Positions 32,527 through 42,876 are shown, counted from the first letter of the stretch. The stretch is DNA of 64,000 nt from Acanthopleura granulata (GCA_016165875.1 JABBOT010000014.1:9533489-9597488), one strand, 5' to 3'. Notes: generated by a model not told the origin, from the sequence alone. Program-made: numbers and translations.

Positions 32527-32808
32527 ATGCAAATGAGCATAGTTTTAAGAGCGGCAGCAGAATATGGAGTAGCGTGCGTCAAGCACGAGCGTGTGCAACA
32601 CGGGTATCTGCGGGGGGAAGTGATTTACCCACAACTAGTCACCGCTAGGGGACAGAAGCGAGCTGCTTGGGAGCGTTTTGTACAGGCGCTCCTAAGGTTA
32701 GATGCCCAAAGGATGCCACGAATTATCTTCTACCCGCAGCGGGGAGGTGGCGGGGGAGAGACAGAGAGCACGATAGAGCCAGAGGAGGGGGGAGTAAACC
32801 ACCCATAG
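32527..32808 (+). CDS. second small Polinton ORF with histone-type 3' end, 93 aa
   Basis: ATG 32527 lies 38 nt after tataaaag (32481-32488). The helical N-terminus MQMSIVLRAAAEYGVACVKH, then RAAWERFVQALLRL and a Gly-run plus acidic tail (ETESTIEPEEGG) parallel the ORF at 31747. The stop is 29 nt before stem-loop 3. No known family. The frame is open with no lesion, unlike the large Polinton genes. Confidence 0.55.
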   Translation: MQMSIVLRAAAEYGVACVKHERVQHGYLRGEVIYPQLVTARGQKRAAWERFVQALLRLDAQRMPRIIFYPQRGGGGGETESTIEPEEGGVNHP

Positions 32809-32837
32809 CCAACCTCTCCACTTCCCACATTCCCAAC

Positions 32838-32853
32838 GGTCCTTTTCAGGACC
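32838..32853 (+). terminator. histone-type 3' stem-loop 3
   Basis: ggtccttttcaggacc with 5' flank ccaac and 3' flank aaccatg; the downstream gaaaggaactttc element is repeated as after stem-loop 1. Confidence 0.75.
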
Positions 32854-32939
32854 AACCATGTCTTCCCGAAAGGAACTTTCAAATAATCTAAGCATGATAT
32901 ATATGGGTGAGTTATGTATATATGGTTTTAATCAACTAA

Positions 32940-33150
32940 AAGCTAATATTTCACAATGTATTGTATACTATATTTCTGTAAAAACAATCCATTGATAAGC
33001 CCTATCTCTCTATATGTACGCATAATCCACCTCACGGAATGACCCGATCACGTGCACACCGCCTGATAGGAAAAAAAAAACCACACTCTACCTTACCAAA
33101 ACATATGACGTCATATGACGTCAGCATACCACCACCCATACCACCCAGGT
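32940..33150. other. junction zone between Polinton and piggyBac remnant
   Basis: No gene seen. A tandem atgacgtcatatgacgtcag at about 33104-33124 contains two CRE-like TGACGTCA/TGACGT words. No Polinton terminal repeat or piggyBac TTAACCCT end could be placed here. Confidence 0.4.
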
Positions 33151-33597
33151 TAAAAGATAGGAATGAGCGGTGTGGGCCACATTGTATACTACTGACGTCC
33201 CTGTTACTAAAGATCCAAACTATGATGTTGATGATACAGATAGTGATGAAATGGAATCTGATGATTTTAAATGAATGATTTTGGTTTAACGCCACATTGG
33301 CCATATCTCAGCCATATCGTAGTGAGGACATGTTCAAACCAGGAAGCCTTGAACAGTTTTCGACATGATCTGATGAACATTCAAAATGGAAAGGAAAACA
33401 GACGAACATTTTTTAAAACCAGTTTAAAAAACTAAATGTTACTTGAAAGTCCAAGACCACAATTGTTTGGTATTTATACAATGAAATATATATATACATA
33501 TATATATAACCTGTATTTTATTATACAGGCCAACAGCCTTCAAAGAATTAATCACAGCATCACCAGCGACGCTGTTAATTAACCCTTAACAGCCTGT

Positions 33598-33994
33598 GGT
33601 ATCAGATATGATACCAATTAATCAATTAATTACTTAAAGTAATCAAATTCTGAAACCTTGGCAAAAAGTTCACATGCAACCCACAAACACCCAAAGTATC
33701 AGATATGATACCAACCACTGCTGCCCTCTAGTGGAGAGAGGTGAATGCACTCCAGCAGAGATGGCCAGATGTCACGCTCTATTGCTCCGATTTTTTTTCG
33801 CTTTATTTCACTGCATAGGTATGTGTTTTGAATTATATTTAAGTTAAACAGATTTATCAGTCTATACCGAGCCAAATCGTGTGTTCAGAGATGTAGCAAA
33901 ATATAAAATAAGTTGCGTCGTTGTTGTTATGTATGTGGTATCAAATCTGATACCATAGGCAGATATCCGAATGGGTGGTATCAAAAATGTTACC
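33598..33994. promoter_or_regulatory. cluster of ggtatca-n-tgatacc palindromes, piggyBac 1
   Basis: Palindromes at 33598 (ggtatcagatatgatacc), 33696, 33937 and a degraded one at 33977; another near the right end at 35516. Probably transposase- or host-factor-binding sites. Confidence 0.6.
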
Positions 33995-34194
33995 ATAGGC
34001 TTTTCAGATTTGTGAATTTGCAATGTCGACATTTGAATATAACTATAAATACAACCTATGGTACTTTTTCTGATTCCTTCGATGTTTCATTATCTTTCTC
34101 TTTTTTTTTTCAGTTGTTGTTTTCTACTTTTGACTTTATTCTTTCAGATTGATGTTTAGAAATAGAAGTGAAATTGTCGCAGTTCCAGGGAATT

Positions 34195-35366
34195 ACTGAA
34201 AGTAATACATTTTGTTGATCACAACACAGTGACCAATAACCTGAAAGAAGACAAGTTATGGAAACTTCGCCCATGGTTTGAGGCTTGCGTGCGAACTTCT
34301 TGCAGATTCCCCCACGCGAATGTCAGTCTGTTGATGAAATCATCATCCCTTTCAAAGGCAGATCGGGACTGAGAGTTTACATGCCAAATAAATCCCATAA
34401 GTGGGGATTTAAACTCTGGGGAAGATCCGTTTTCCAGGGTCATATGTACGATTTCGACCTGTACCAGCCATTACAACCAACTGAAGAGACCTCAAACCTG
34501 AGTCTTTCTGCTAGTGTAGTTGAGAAAATGTGTGATTCATTACCAGACGGAAAGTATTTCAAGCTATTTGCTGACAACTACTTATGCTGGCCGAAAAACT
34601 GATTTTGTACATCGGCACTGTCAGAATGAATCGTTTGAAAGGGAATGATCTCCCAGGTGATAGGCAAATGAAGAAGACGGCTCGTGGTCATTTTGTTTCT
34701 GCGGTTGAGAAAAACACCAATGTGGTCTGCGTCCGCTGGAACGACAGCAAAATTGTCAGCTTGATATCATCATACGTTGGAACAGAACCCCTGACCAAAG
34801 CAAAACGCTGGGACAAAAAGCAGAAAACTTATGTAGAAATCAGTAAGCCCAAGATTGTATATGAATACAATAAATTCATGGGTGGAATTGATTTACTGAA
34901 CATGTGTACAAACATGTACAAGTATAACATCAGATCACGAAGGTGGTACATGTATATCTTCTTCCACTCACTCACACTTGCCCTGGTGAATGCTTGGTTC
35001 CTGTACAGAAGGCATCACGATTAGATAGGCTCAAATAAGAAAGCAGTAATGCCATTGCGTCAGTTTCAAGCTTCCTGTGCATACTCACTCACAGGTGCCG
35101 GAAGGGGCAAGAAGCGTGGGCGAGGACGCCCATCTCTAGAAGAACAATCTGTTCTGCAAGCCCAGCAGCCCCAGAGGAAGAGGCATGTCCCTGTCACCCA
35201 TCTTGTCCAAAAGGATGAATTTGATCACTTTCCAATGTACACTCAAGTTCGCCAAAGATGCAAAGTTTGTCCAAGGATGCGGCTTTCTCGCACATCAAAT
35301 GCATAAAATGCAATGCTCATTTGTGTCTCAACAAAGACAGAAATTGTTTCCTGTTTTTTCATAAGT
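34195..35366 (+). pseudogene. piggyBac transposase 1, N-truncated
   Basis: Contains DKLWKLRPWFEACVR, VDEIIIPFKGRSGLRVYMP, HKWGFKLWGRS, LFADNYL, YIGTVRMNRLKG, EYNKFMGGIDLLN and SRRWYMYIFFHSLTLALVNAWFLYRRHH, in the order of DDE_Tnp_1_7 transposases; candidate catalytic Asp residues lie in VDEIIIPFKG, FADNY and MGGIDL. The tail has an RGKKRGRGRPS AT-hook-like run and a damaged Cys-rich finger. Frameshifts near 34300, 34590 and 35300 and a TAG at 35022 break it. The acidic N-terminus is missing. Closely related to, but not a copy of, piggyBac 2. Confidence 0.85.
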
Positions 35367-35778
35367 GAACGCTCCTGTCCGCCAATGTCTGTGGTTAGAA
35401 CTGAATGTCACAATACGTGATTTTGACAGCCTGTTCATAATAAGTGACAAAAAGAAGTTTAAATCTGTCACTTATTTTGTGTGCCATGTGCCCATTCGTG
35501 ACCATAAAAGCCCACGGTATCATATCTGATACCATCCCATATATGGGCATTTTAGTTAAAAAGTATGTTTTTCGTAAAATATGTTCCATAATAAACCCAT
35601 TTATCAAGTGAAATAATTTTCATGCGTGGTTCAGCGTGTTCAGGCTTTCCAGGGTTAAGTCAAATATAGAGTTAACTCTGTAGAATCTTTGTCGAATAAA
35701 TCCACACAGTCTAGTGGCCTTAGACAGACGTTCTGTAGGGCGACTTGGTTTACTGGTTTTAACCCTATAATGCTCCCC

Positions 35779-36359
35779 GTATCATATATGATACATCACA
35801 TTCAAAAGGCTGTGAAAATCTAACAAAAATAAATAGAACCACAAATGCCATTAGTATCATATGTGATACACTAGTACTGCCACCTGGAGGAAAACAGTGG
35901 AGCTAGTGTAGTTATTGCCCATTAGACATTGTTTTCAAGATGGCTGCGCCCGTGTGAAGCCACGCTGTGGATTTTGCTCCTACTTTGCCGCTGAAATCAT
36001 CGACTCTAAGGTAATGTCAAGCTAATATTCCTTGGTGTGTGTGTGTATGCATTACTTTGAGAGATATACGGCCTAAAAATAATGGTATGTTATGTACATG
36101 CGTTTTGCAGATGAGGTGACTTTTCTTTGTATCATATCTGATACTCCGGGAAATAGTTGAATTATATTTTTCCTGGTTGACACTGAAGGTGTTGATTTTG
36201 TTCCTCTTTTGAAAGTGAATTCCCAGGTAATGTCAAGCTAATAGTCCTTTGTGTTTGTGTTTAAGGAATGTTTTGAGAGATAGAGGGCCTAAAATAATAC
36301 GATATTATATGTATATATGTTTAGGTGGGTTAGTCGATTTTCTGTATGATATATGGTAC
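35779..36359. promoter_or_regulatory. cluster of gtatca-n-tgatac palindromes, piggyBac 2
   Basis: gtatcatatatgatac at 35779, with variants at 35854, 36129 and 36344, and one more near the right end at 38606. Same core as in piggyBac 1. Confidence 0.6.
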
Positions 36360-36385
36360 TACGGGAAGTAGATAATGTTTGAATA
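36009..36385 (+). repeat. tandem 216-bp duplication in the piggyBac 2 leader, each copy with a splice-donor-like site
   Basis: ag/gtaatgtcaagctaat occurs at 36009-36010 and 36226-36227, and similarity continues for about 165 bp to the palindromes at 36129 and 36344. The coding exon at 36639 follows a tatgtcag acceptor, so these may be alternative leader exons. Confidence 0.55.
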
Positions 36386-36638
36386 TTTGTGAACTGATGA
36401 TGGCTTCTGTATTTTTGAGTAGTGAATGCACTGGATATTACATACGATAGCAAAGAGAAATTAATTTTACGCTGCAGTATGGGTGGCCTAATTTGTGGAT
36501 AAAGGTTTGGGATGGAAGTGATACGTAATCTACTGTTATAGGCACTACCGCCATATAAGTGAAAAAGCTGTACAACATGAATAGAACTGTCAATGTTCAT
36601 GCAGTAAAGTAATTTCTCTGTTATATCTGTTATGTCAG

Positions 36639-38388
36639 ATGTCATCGCAAGATCGGAGACGTCATCTCAATGTTCAGGATGTTCTTGAATTACTTGACGG
36701 ATCAGGATATGATAGCGAACTGGATGTTTTGTCAGATAGTGAAGACGAATTTCATCTGGGTGACCGTGACAATGAACCAGGGACCTGTAGTATTGCCAGC
36801 GATTCATCCAGTGAGTCTGACGATGAACCTTTGGCAAGTGTTGCAGCCAAGGTAGCAAAAACTGGATCAGCCAGAGACAAGCAAGTGAATTACACCTGGA
36901 AAAAAACTCCTTTCACCCCACCAGATGATATTGATTACACTGCTGATCCAAATGACCCGTTGCCAGTAAATGACATGACACCATTTATGTATTTCAAACA
37001 GTTTGTGACGGACGCTATGTTGGAAGATGTGGCAGCAGAAACCAATAGGTACTCAGTGTGGACAAAGTATCAACACTTCTCCACGGGAGATAGAACAACT
37101 TCTCGGTATTTATTTTTACATGGGCCTTGTTTAGATGTCAAATGTCCGGAGTTACTGGGAGTGTGAAACCTGTATTCCGGTTATTGGCAACGTCATGCCA
37201 CGTAATAGGTTTGAGAAGCTGCTCACACGTCTCCACTTCCAGGACAATGATACCACAGATGAAGTCAAGCGTGATAAGGTTTGGAAACTTAGACCATGGC
37301 TAGATGCCCTTCGGAAGAACTTCCTGTTAGTTACACCAGAAGAGAATAATGCTGTGGGTGAAATGATCGTCCCTTTTAAGGGGAAATCCGGCTTGCGGGT
37401 ATATATGCCAGGCAAACCCCACAAATGGGGATTCAAGTTATGGGGCCGTGCTGGGATAAGTGCTTTCTTGTATGATTTTGATGTGTATCAGCCAGGGGAG
37501 GACACAATAGGACTTAGAGCAAGTTCTGCTGTTGTCTACAGACTAGCATCAACACTACCAGCTGGAAAAAACCATAAAGTGTTTGCTGATAATTACTTCA
37601 CCAGCGTGCCATTGATAGAGAAATTGAAAGAAAGAGGGATCCATTACATAGGAACTGTGCGAGCAAATCGAGTAAAGGGATGTGAACTCATGGGAGAAAA
37701 AGAGCTAAAGAAACAGGGACGTGGGTCATATGACTGCAAAGTAGAACCAGATTTGAACTTATCCATGGTTCGCTGGTATGACAATAGAGTTGTCAACCTT
37801 CTGTCATCTTTCGTTGCTGTTGAACCAATCACTATGGTTAAACGATGGGACATAAAGGAAAAGGAGTACATTGAGATACCCAGACCCGCCATTATAACAG
37901 AATACAATAAGTTTATGGGTGGAATTGACCTGATGGACATGATTGTGCCCCTGTACAGGTACTCCTTTCGCTCACGCAGGTGGTACTTGTACATTTTCTG
38001 GCACACAGTAACTATCGCATTAGCAAACTCTTGGATTCTTTACAGAAGACATCAGACACAACTGAAGACGTCAAAAAACAAAGTGATGCCTCTGCGACGC
38101 TTTCAGGCAATGGTTGCAGATGCAGCAACAAGAGCAGGCCATGGTAAACGACCAAGAGGCCGTCCATCCAATGATGCTGCGTCCCCTGAGCCACCCAAAC
38201 GAAAGAAACCTGTTGAGATGGAGACAACCCCTGACGTGCGAAAGGATTGCTTCGATCACTTCCCATTGTGGACAGCCTCCAGGCAACGTTGTCGCCTATG
38301 CACGGAACCACATTTCTCCTACATGAAGTGCAGCAAGTGTGGTGTATTCCTATGTTTGAACAAGGACAGAAACTTTTCTGTTTTTTGA
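36639..38388 (+). pseudogene. piggyBac transposase 2, one frameshift and one stop
   Basis: Acidic N-terminus (DGSGYDSELDVLSDSEDEF), then dimerisation and DDE regions: RSYWECETCIPVIGN, VMPRNRFEKLL, GEMIVPFKGKSGLRVYMP, VFADNYFTS, EYNKFMGGIDLMDM and SRRWYLYIFWHT. The C-terminus has a KRPRGRPS AT-hook-like motif and a complete cross-brace Cys finger (CRLCTEPHFSYMKCSKCG). A frameshift near 37110 and TAG at 37132 separate the first 160 codons from the rest; 37135-38388 is fully open. It would excise and insert the element at TTAA. Polyadenylation signal aataaa near 38430. Recently active by its condition. Confidence 0.9.
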
Positions 38389-38719
38389 TGTACCATAAAT
38401 AACTGTTATATGGTTTCATGTACTTTGACAAATAAAGTACATTATTTCATAAGTGTTATCCTTCTTGAAGCGTTTTTTACATGTTTTTTTTTCTGTTTAG
38501 TTAAAGCTGGCCGATTCCATGGGTTCTATTCTCTCAGGCTGGACCAGTAATTTTCATAGAATACGATTGACATTTTCTGTGAAATTTATACCATAAATGC
38601 CTGGTGTATCATATATGATACAAATTCAAGGTCAAGGTCATGTCCTACCAAAAAAGCCATGGATCTGAAACGTACATGCCATTACCTTAAAAAATCCAGA
38701 ATCTTATATTTTTCACACG

Positions 38720-39300
38720 TCAAATTCTATATCTGGGCATTATAGGGTTAATATTATTACTTTGAAGTTTGTTTTTGTCATTATTATTTTTAGAGGACTG
38801 AGGTTCAGGTTTATCAGTTTGTTTTGCATTGTTTACTGCTTTTATTTCTTGCACTGAGGTGGTCTTGGTTGAAGAAGAGTTCAGGACAGGTTGAGCCGAA
38901 GGTTCAAAAGAGACCAAACCAGGTTTGTCATTTCCAATTTACCAAGTCAAGGAAGTCTGAGTTGCAACAGATGTTGTAGCTCGCTTGACTACATTGGCAA
39001 ACGAAGTCTGCGGTGAAGTACTAGAAAGTGAAACCAATTTGCGGGTCTCCTGATAGGAAATGTTTTTAGTTTTTAAATTATTTGCTATTCTTTAATGAAA
39101 AAATGAGTTTTTAGAGGAGGCCACGTGATCTCCACCGCAATTGCAGCACTTAACTGTGCTGCTGCAGTCAAGACCATCAGGACATTCACTGCCGCACCGG
39201 AAACAAACCAGTTTATTTTTACATTGGCCTTTGCTGTGACCAAATTTTTGGCAAGTAAAACATCGTGTTGGGTTAGGATCGAATGGAGACATTTTGTAAA
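38720..39300 (-). pseudogene. LINE ORF1 fragment with zinc knuckles
   Basis: Reads TRCFTCQKFGHSKGQCKNKLVCFRCG and CCNCGGDHVASSKN on minus, the three zinc knuckles of the LINE ORF1. A Ser/Lys/Asn-rich tail follows before piggyBac 2 interrupts at 38751. Confidence 0.8.
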
Positions 39301-41237
39301 AGGTTTAGGGAAGTCAATAAATCATTAGGAATTCACCCCACGTGTTCCCAGTACACCACGGAGTGCCAACAAGAGCGATGCCTGAACCTGGGGACACCCA
39401 GCAGGAAAGATACCCAAGGACTCCACCTGAGGTATACTCAAATAGATGACCTTAATATGCACACCCCATTCCCCACCCGAGCTCCTCCTTCACCCACCCA
39501 ATGAAGGAGGTTGCACATAGACACGAACTACTTGATTGACCCATGAGCCACCGCCTCAAATGTTATCGCACGAACGAAATTAAAGAAAATTCATTTGTTC
39601 TCTATAGAAATTTTGGAACCACGAAGAGGGAGGCGTGACCAGCCGACTGATCGGAGCGGGCAACCACACGGGAGAGCCCTAGGTTAGTCGCCTTGTTGTA
39701 CAAGCTTGCCTAGAGAACTGGGGACCTATTCTTTTCACTCCCGGGAAGCCCACGGGGGGATGACTTTGAGGAGGAATCCGATCCAGAGCCACAATCAAGT
39801 ACTCCCGAGAACATTAGAACGAAGACAAATAAGGGAAAAGCTACAGTGAAAAGGCTGTACAAATGGGAATCCCTCCATCTCCCTCCTCCCAGAGAAAGGC
39901 CTGATATTGGATATACAACGCCAAATGGAGTTTCATACCCTGTGGTTTACTTCGCTAAACTGTTCAGTGACGACATTATTGATATGATAGTTATGCAGAC
40001 GAATCTGTACTCTGCCCAGATCTCAGGTAAATCCGTAAATACCTGTCCTGTCCATGTTGATTCTAATGGGTATTATAAAACTGCCCGCTTACAGAGACTG
40101 TTGTGACCAACACTGTCGCATCGAGGCTGTGGCTGATGCTCAAACGATTTGAAAAACTGCGTCGCTTCATTCATTTCTGTCATAATACGAACATAAATGC
40201 ACAGGATCGTTTTGCCAAGGTAACACCTTTGCTTATTGGAGTCCGTCAAAATTTACTAAAAACTGAACCTGAACTGGACTATTCTGTGGATGACGCAATG
40301 ATTCCATACAAAGGTAAACATGCCGGTAATCTGCGTCAGTATATCAAGAGCAAACCCAAAAAATGCGGCTTCAAATTTTTCATCAGAGCTCTGGTATCAT
40401 TGTTTACGACTAGCTCCCATGTGCAGGTGCCTATACATTTTTTGATATTGATTTTGCGGAGGACGAGGCAAAACTGGGGAAATCAGCACAGTTTGGTACT
40501 GCTTTAAGCCGGTCCATCCTGACATGCCAGATGGATTGAAACCAGAAATATTTGTGAACAATTTCTTGTTCCATTGAACTTATTCAGTATCTAAGCTCAA
40601 AGAATTTTGACACTCTTGGTACAATAAGGAAAGATCGATTGAGGCATTGCTGTCTGAAGGGTGAAAAACAACTCAAGAAGGAAGGATGGGGTTCATTTGA
40701 CTTCAAAACAGACAGGGAAGCTATTATAACAGTTGTCGGATGGAACGATAATAAAGTTGTCTCCTTGGCAAGTTTTTTCACGGGAGTTTAACCTGTAAAC
40801 AAACTCAAACAATATGATAAGAAGGAACATGCCAAAGTTGATGTACCAGCACCTGCACTGGTGAAGCACTACAACATGCACAGGGAGGGAGTAGATTTTG
40901 CTGACCTCTCTATTTCGGACACCTCTGCAATCAAAGAGGTACTACCTCAGAATATTTCAGTACATCATTGATCTGTACATTTGAAATGCATGCAATGGTT
41001 CCTGGCAAGACGTGATGCAGACATTCTTGGTCTGAAATATGACAAGCCTTTGAAACAATTCTGGGTTGAAATTAGTGGCAGTCTCTGGCATAAAAGTAAG
41101 GCGCAGAAGCGAGGACGTCCCTCTGCGGAAGATGCAAGAAATGTTACACCAACAGACAAAATCAGAAGACCTGTTGCTCAAAGGCCCCAGGAGGATGTCC
41201 GTTATGATGGTGTTGGGCGTTGGCCAATGCACACTAA

Positions 41238-42505
41238 AGCTTCGTTTACTGGCGAGCGGTAGATTTAGCGGTAGCGGTAGCGACAGCGTCTTTTTTTCTT
41301 ATGTACAATTTTCCTATGTAGTGTTCACTGGCGAGCGGCGGCGGCAAACCGGCGGAGAAGCGGTTTTTTTCGCCGTTTTCCGCTCGCCGCTGGAATGGTC
41401 CAAGGGGCATTTAAATGCGCTCGCCGCTAGCCGGTGCAATCGCCGCGGAGGGGATTTCCCAGATTCACTTTCCGTTTCGATCAAGGAAACACGTGCAGAA
41501 TAGAACTAATTGCAATAAACACATGCTAAGTTGACTTTTAAACGTAAGATTAACAGTAGAAATGCCTTCGAAGTCAAATGATAGTGATATTGAGAAGCTG
41601 ATAGAGCTTGTAAAGGTGCACCCTGCCATATACGACTGTACGAGGGCGGACCACATGGACTCGCTGAAGCTTGACAACATCTGGCGCAGTATAAACAAGC
41701 AAATGGGAAAGCCTGGCATGTCAGGTAAGCTGGCATTGATTTGAAGAGGTCCTATTTCATTCCACTCATGTTTTATCCTGAAATATAGGCCTATAGGCTA
41801 TACGTATTGAACGATAAGACGCAGGATTGGGTTGTTCCCATTGGAACGGTCAGTATACATTTTATTTCAGATTAATCAGACACACTAGAAGCAGAATTAA
41901 TAGTACAAAGAAATAATGATTTCTGGATTTCCACAGGAGCTGATTGGAAGAAGAAATGGAAGAATATTGTCGACGCCAACAGGAAATATACAAAGAAAAT
42001 AAAGGAGAAGAAAAGCGGTGAGGCTGCAAAGCCGGTCAGAGCCTATAAATTTGCAGGGATTTTATCGTTCTTGGAGAATTACAGGAATGAAGATAGGTGA
42101 GTTTTACGGGTCTCAATTATCAAACTGCAGCATACATTTATCAAAGCAAAATATGTCAGAGAGTAATACAATGGTATTTTGAATTTTTCAGCATTGAGTC
42201 GAACGTGATGCCGTTGTCAGACGAAGAAAACGACACTGAGTCTTGGAAGGACTCGATGGAAAGGTTTGTTTTGTAATTACTAATTCAAAAGTCCTCTTTC
42301 AACACGTCTTTCTTGCCATGGTACGGATCCGATGATAATAATATCTTCATCACGATCAGCGAGAGTTGGCTGTACGGGGACCATGATGGAAATGAAAACC
42401 GCTCGTACCGCGTTTCAATAAACACTCACCCCTGCGGAAAAAAAACGCTGCCGCTACCGAAGCCGCCGCTACCGCTAAATCGACCGCTCGCCAGTAAACG
42501 AAGCT
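41238..42505. mobile_element. MADF-only Harbinger-like element
   Basis: Perfect or near-perfect inverted ends of about 45 bp (agcttcgtttactggcgagc...), TSD TAA at 41235-41237 and 42506-42508, the TWA duplication of Harbinger. It carries one intact MADF gene and no transposase, so it must depend on one elsewhere. The ends are unusually GC-rich with repeated ggtagc/gcggta words. Inserted in piggyBac 3. Confidence 0.85.
41562..42276 (+). CDS. MADF-domain protein, three exons, 135 aa
   Basis: Exons 41562-41724, 41937-42096 and 42192-42276 with GT..AG ends; phases 1 and 2 fit and the total of 408 nt is in frame to TAA 42274-42276. MADF features: IEKLIELVKVHPAIYDC near the start, NIWRSINKQMG, ADWKKKWKNIVDANRKY across the first junction, FAGILSFLENYR, then an acidic tail (SDEENDTESWKD). 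It likely binds the element ends, as the Myb-like partner does in Harbinger. No BESS motif. No lesion seen, unlike the surrounding genes. Confidence 0.75.
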
Positions 42506-42872
42506 TAAGAAGGGCGGATGCAGAAATTGGCGCAGTGGCTGGTCGCGAATGAAATGTACAAAGTGTAATGCAGTACTCTGCTGGACACAAGAAACTGTGT
42601 CTTGGATTTTCATGTGCAATCTACTGCTGAAAAGTGTTACTGTTTACAGTAAAGCATACATAAACACACTCAATGTGATGAAAAAATGTGTGGTTTCAAA
42701 ACTGTGCTAGGTTTTTTATTCCCCATTTGGGACAGTGTTGCCATGTCAACAATCTGGTAAAGTAAACAAAAAGCAATTTGGTCTTCAAAAGAGATCAGAA
42801 TGTATTCATTAGTGTTATTAAAGTCTATTTGTGGTGGAACAAAATTTTTATTTAACATTGGCACATGAAGGG

Positions 42873-42876
42873 TTAA
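42873..42876. repeat. right TTAA of piggyBac 3
   Basis: cacatgaagggttaa reads inverted as ttaacccttcatgtg, a piggyBac-type end. Directly right of it LINE endonuclease sequence resumes on minus. The left end was not found. Confidence 0.65.

Larger units (their letters stand above)
18290..33000. mobile_element. Polinton/Maverick element, internally deleted
   Basis: Hallmark genes are present in part: protein-primed type B DNA polymerase on plus, then on minus a packaging-type ATPase fragment, a membrane protein, an integrase fragment with chromodomain and a small basic protein, then small ORFs on plus. Major and minor capsid and protease genes are not seen. The polymerase C-terminus runs into the ATPase start at about 29.34 kb, and the small basic ORF runs into the integrase middle at about 30.95 kb; both look like deletion joints. 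The left end is fused to the THAP transposase remnant and the right end to a piggyBac remnant, so no terminal repeats were found and the outer limits are approximate. A 7-kb LINE lies in the polymerase intron. Confidence 0.85.
33579..35658. mobile_element. piggyBac element 1
   Basis: TTAA at both ends (33579-33582, 35655-35658) with termini ttaaccctt...agcctg and its inverted counterpart ttaaccctggaaagcctg. It lies in the LINE copy: the sequence on either side is contiguous LINE once one TTAA is removed. Confidence 0.88.
35759..38751. mobile_element. piggyBac element 2
   Basis: TTAA at 35759-35762 and 38748-38751. Termini ttaaccctataatgctc and, inverted at the right, ttaaccctataatgccc. About 3.0 kb with one transposase gene. 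Inserted in the LINE copy 100 bp from piggyBac 1. Confidence 0.92.
33269..39758 (-). mobile_element. internally deleted LINE carrying two piggyBacs
   Basis: On minus: 5' end (ccccccgtggg, 39758), 5' UTR and ORF1 to 38752; interrupted by piggyBac 2; 35758-35659; interrupted by piggyBac 1; then 3' UTR 33578-33269 with attc tail. Without the insertions it is about 1.4 kb. At about 35700 ORF1 (SKATR) joins directly to the last codons of ORF2, so endonuclease, RT and RNase H are deleted. The flanking duplication is gatgatttt (33260-33268) and gatgacttt (39759-39767). Confidence 0.8.
33180..42640 (+). pseudogene. piggyBac transposase 3, dismembered by nested insertions
   Basis: Piece 1 (about 33195-33268) is the acidic N-terminus DPNYDVDDTDSDEMESDDF. 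Piece 2 (39759 to about 41234) resumes with DDFEEESDPEPQ and goes on to DDAMIPYKGKHAGNLRQYI and KPKKCGFKFFIRA (DDE_Tnp_1_7 region), then GWNDNKVVSLASFFTG and GVDFADL, with many frameshifts and stops. Piece 3 (42509 to about 42620) has the closing Cys-rich region. It belongs to the PGBD2/3-like branch by the GKH..LRQYIK pattern. A LINE sits between pieces 1 and 2 and a Harbinger between 2 and 3. Confidence 0.75.

Noticed and set aside
31747..32853. A host histone gene cluster
   Set aside because: Stem-loops fit, but neither ORF resembles any core or linker histone, and the surroundings are Polinton genes.
37644..38006. Long minus-strand frames under piggyBac 2
   Set aside because: Shadows of the transposase coding frame.
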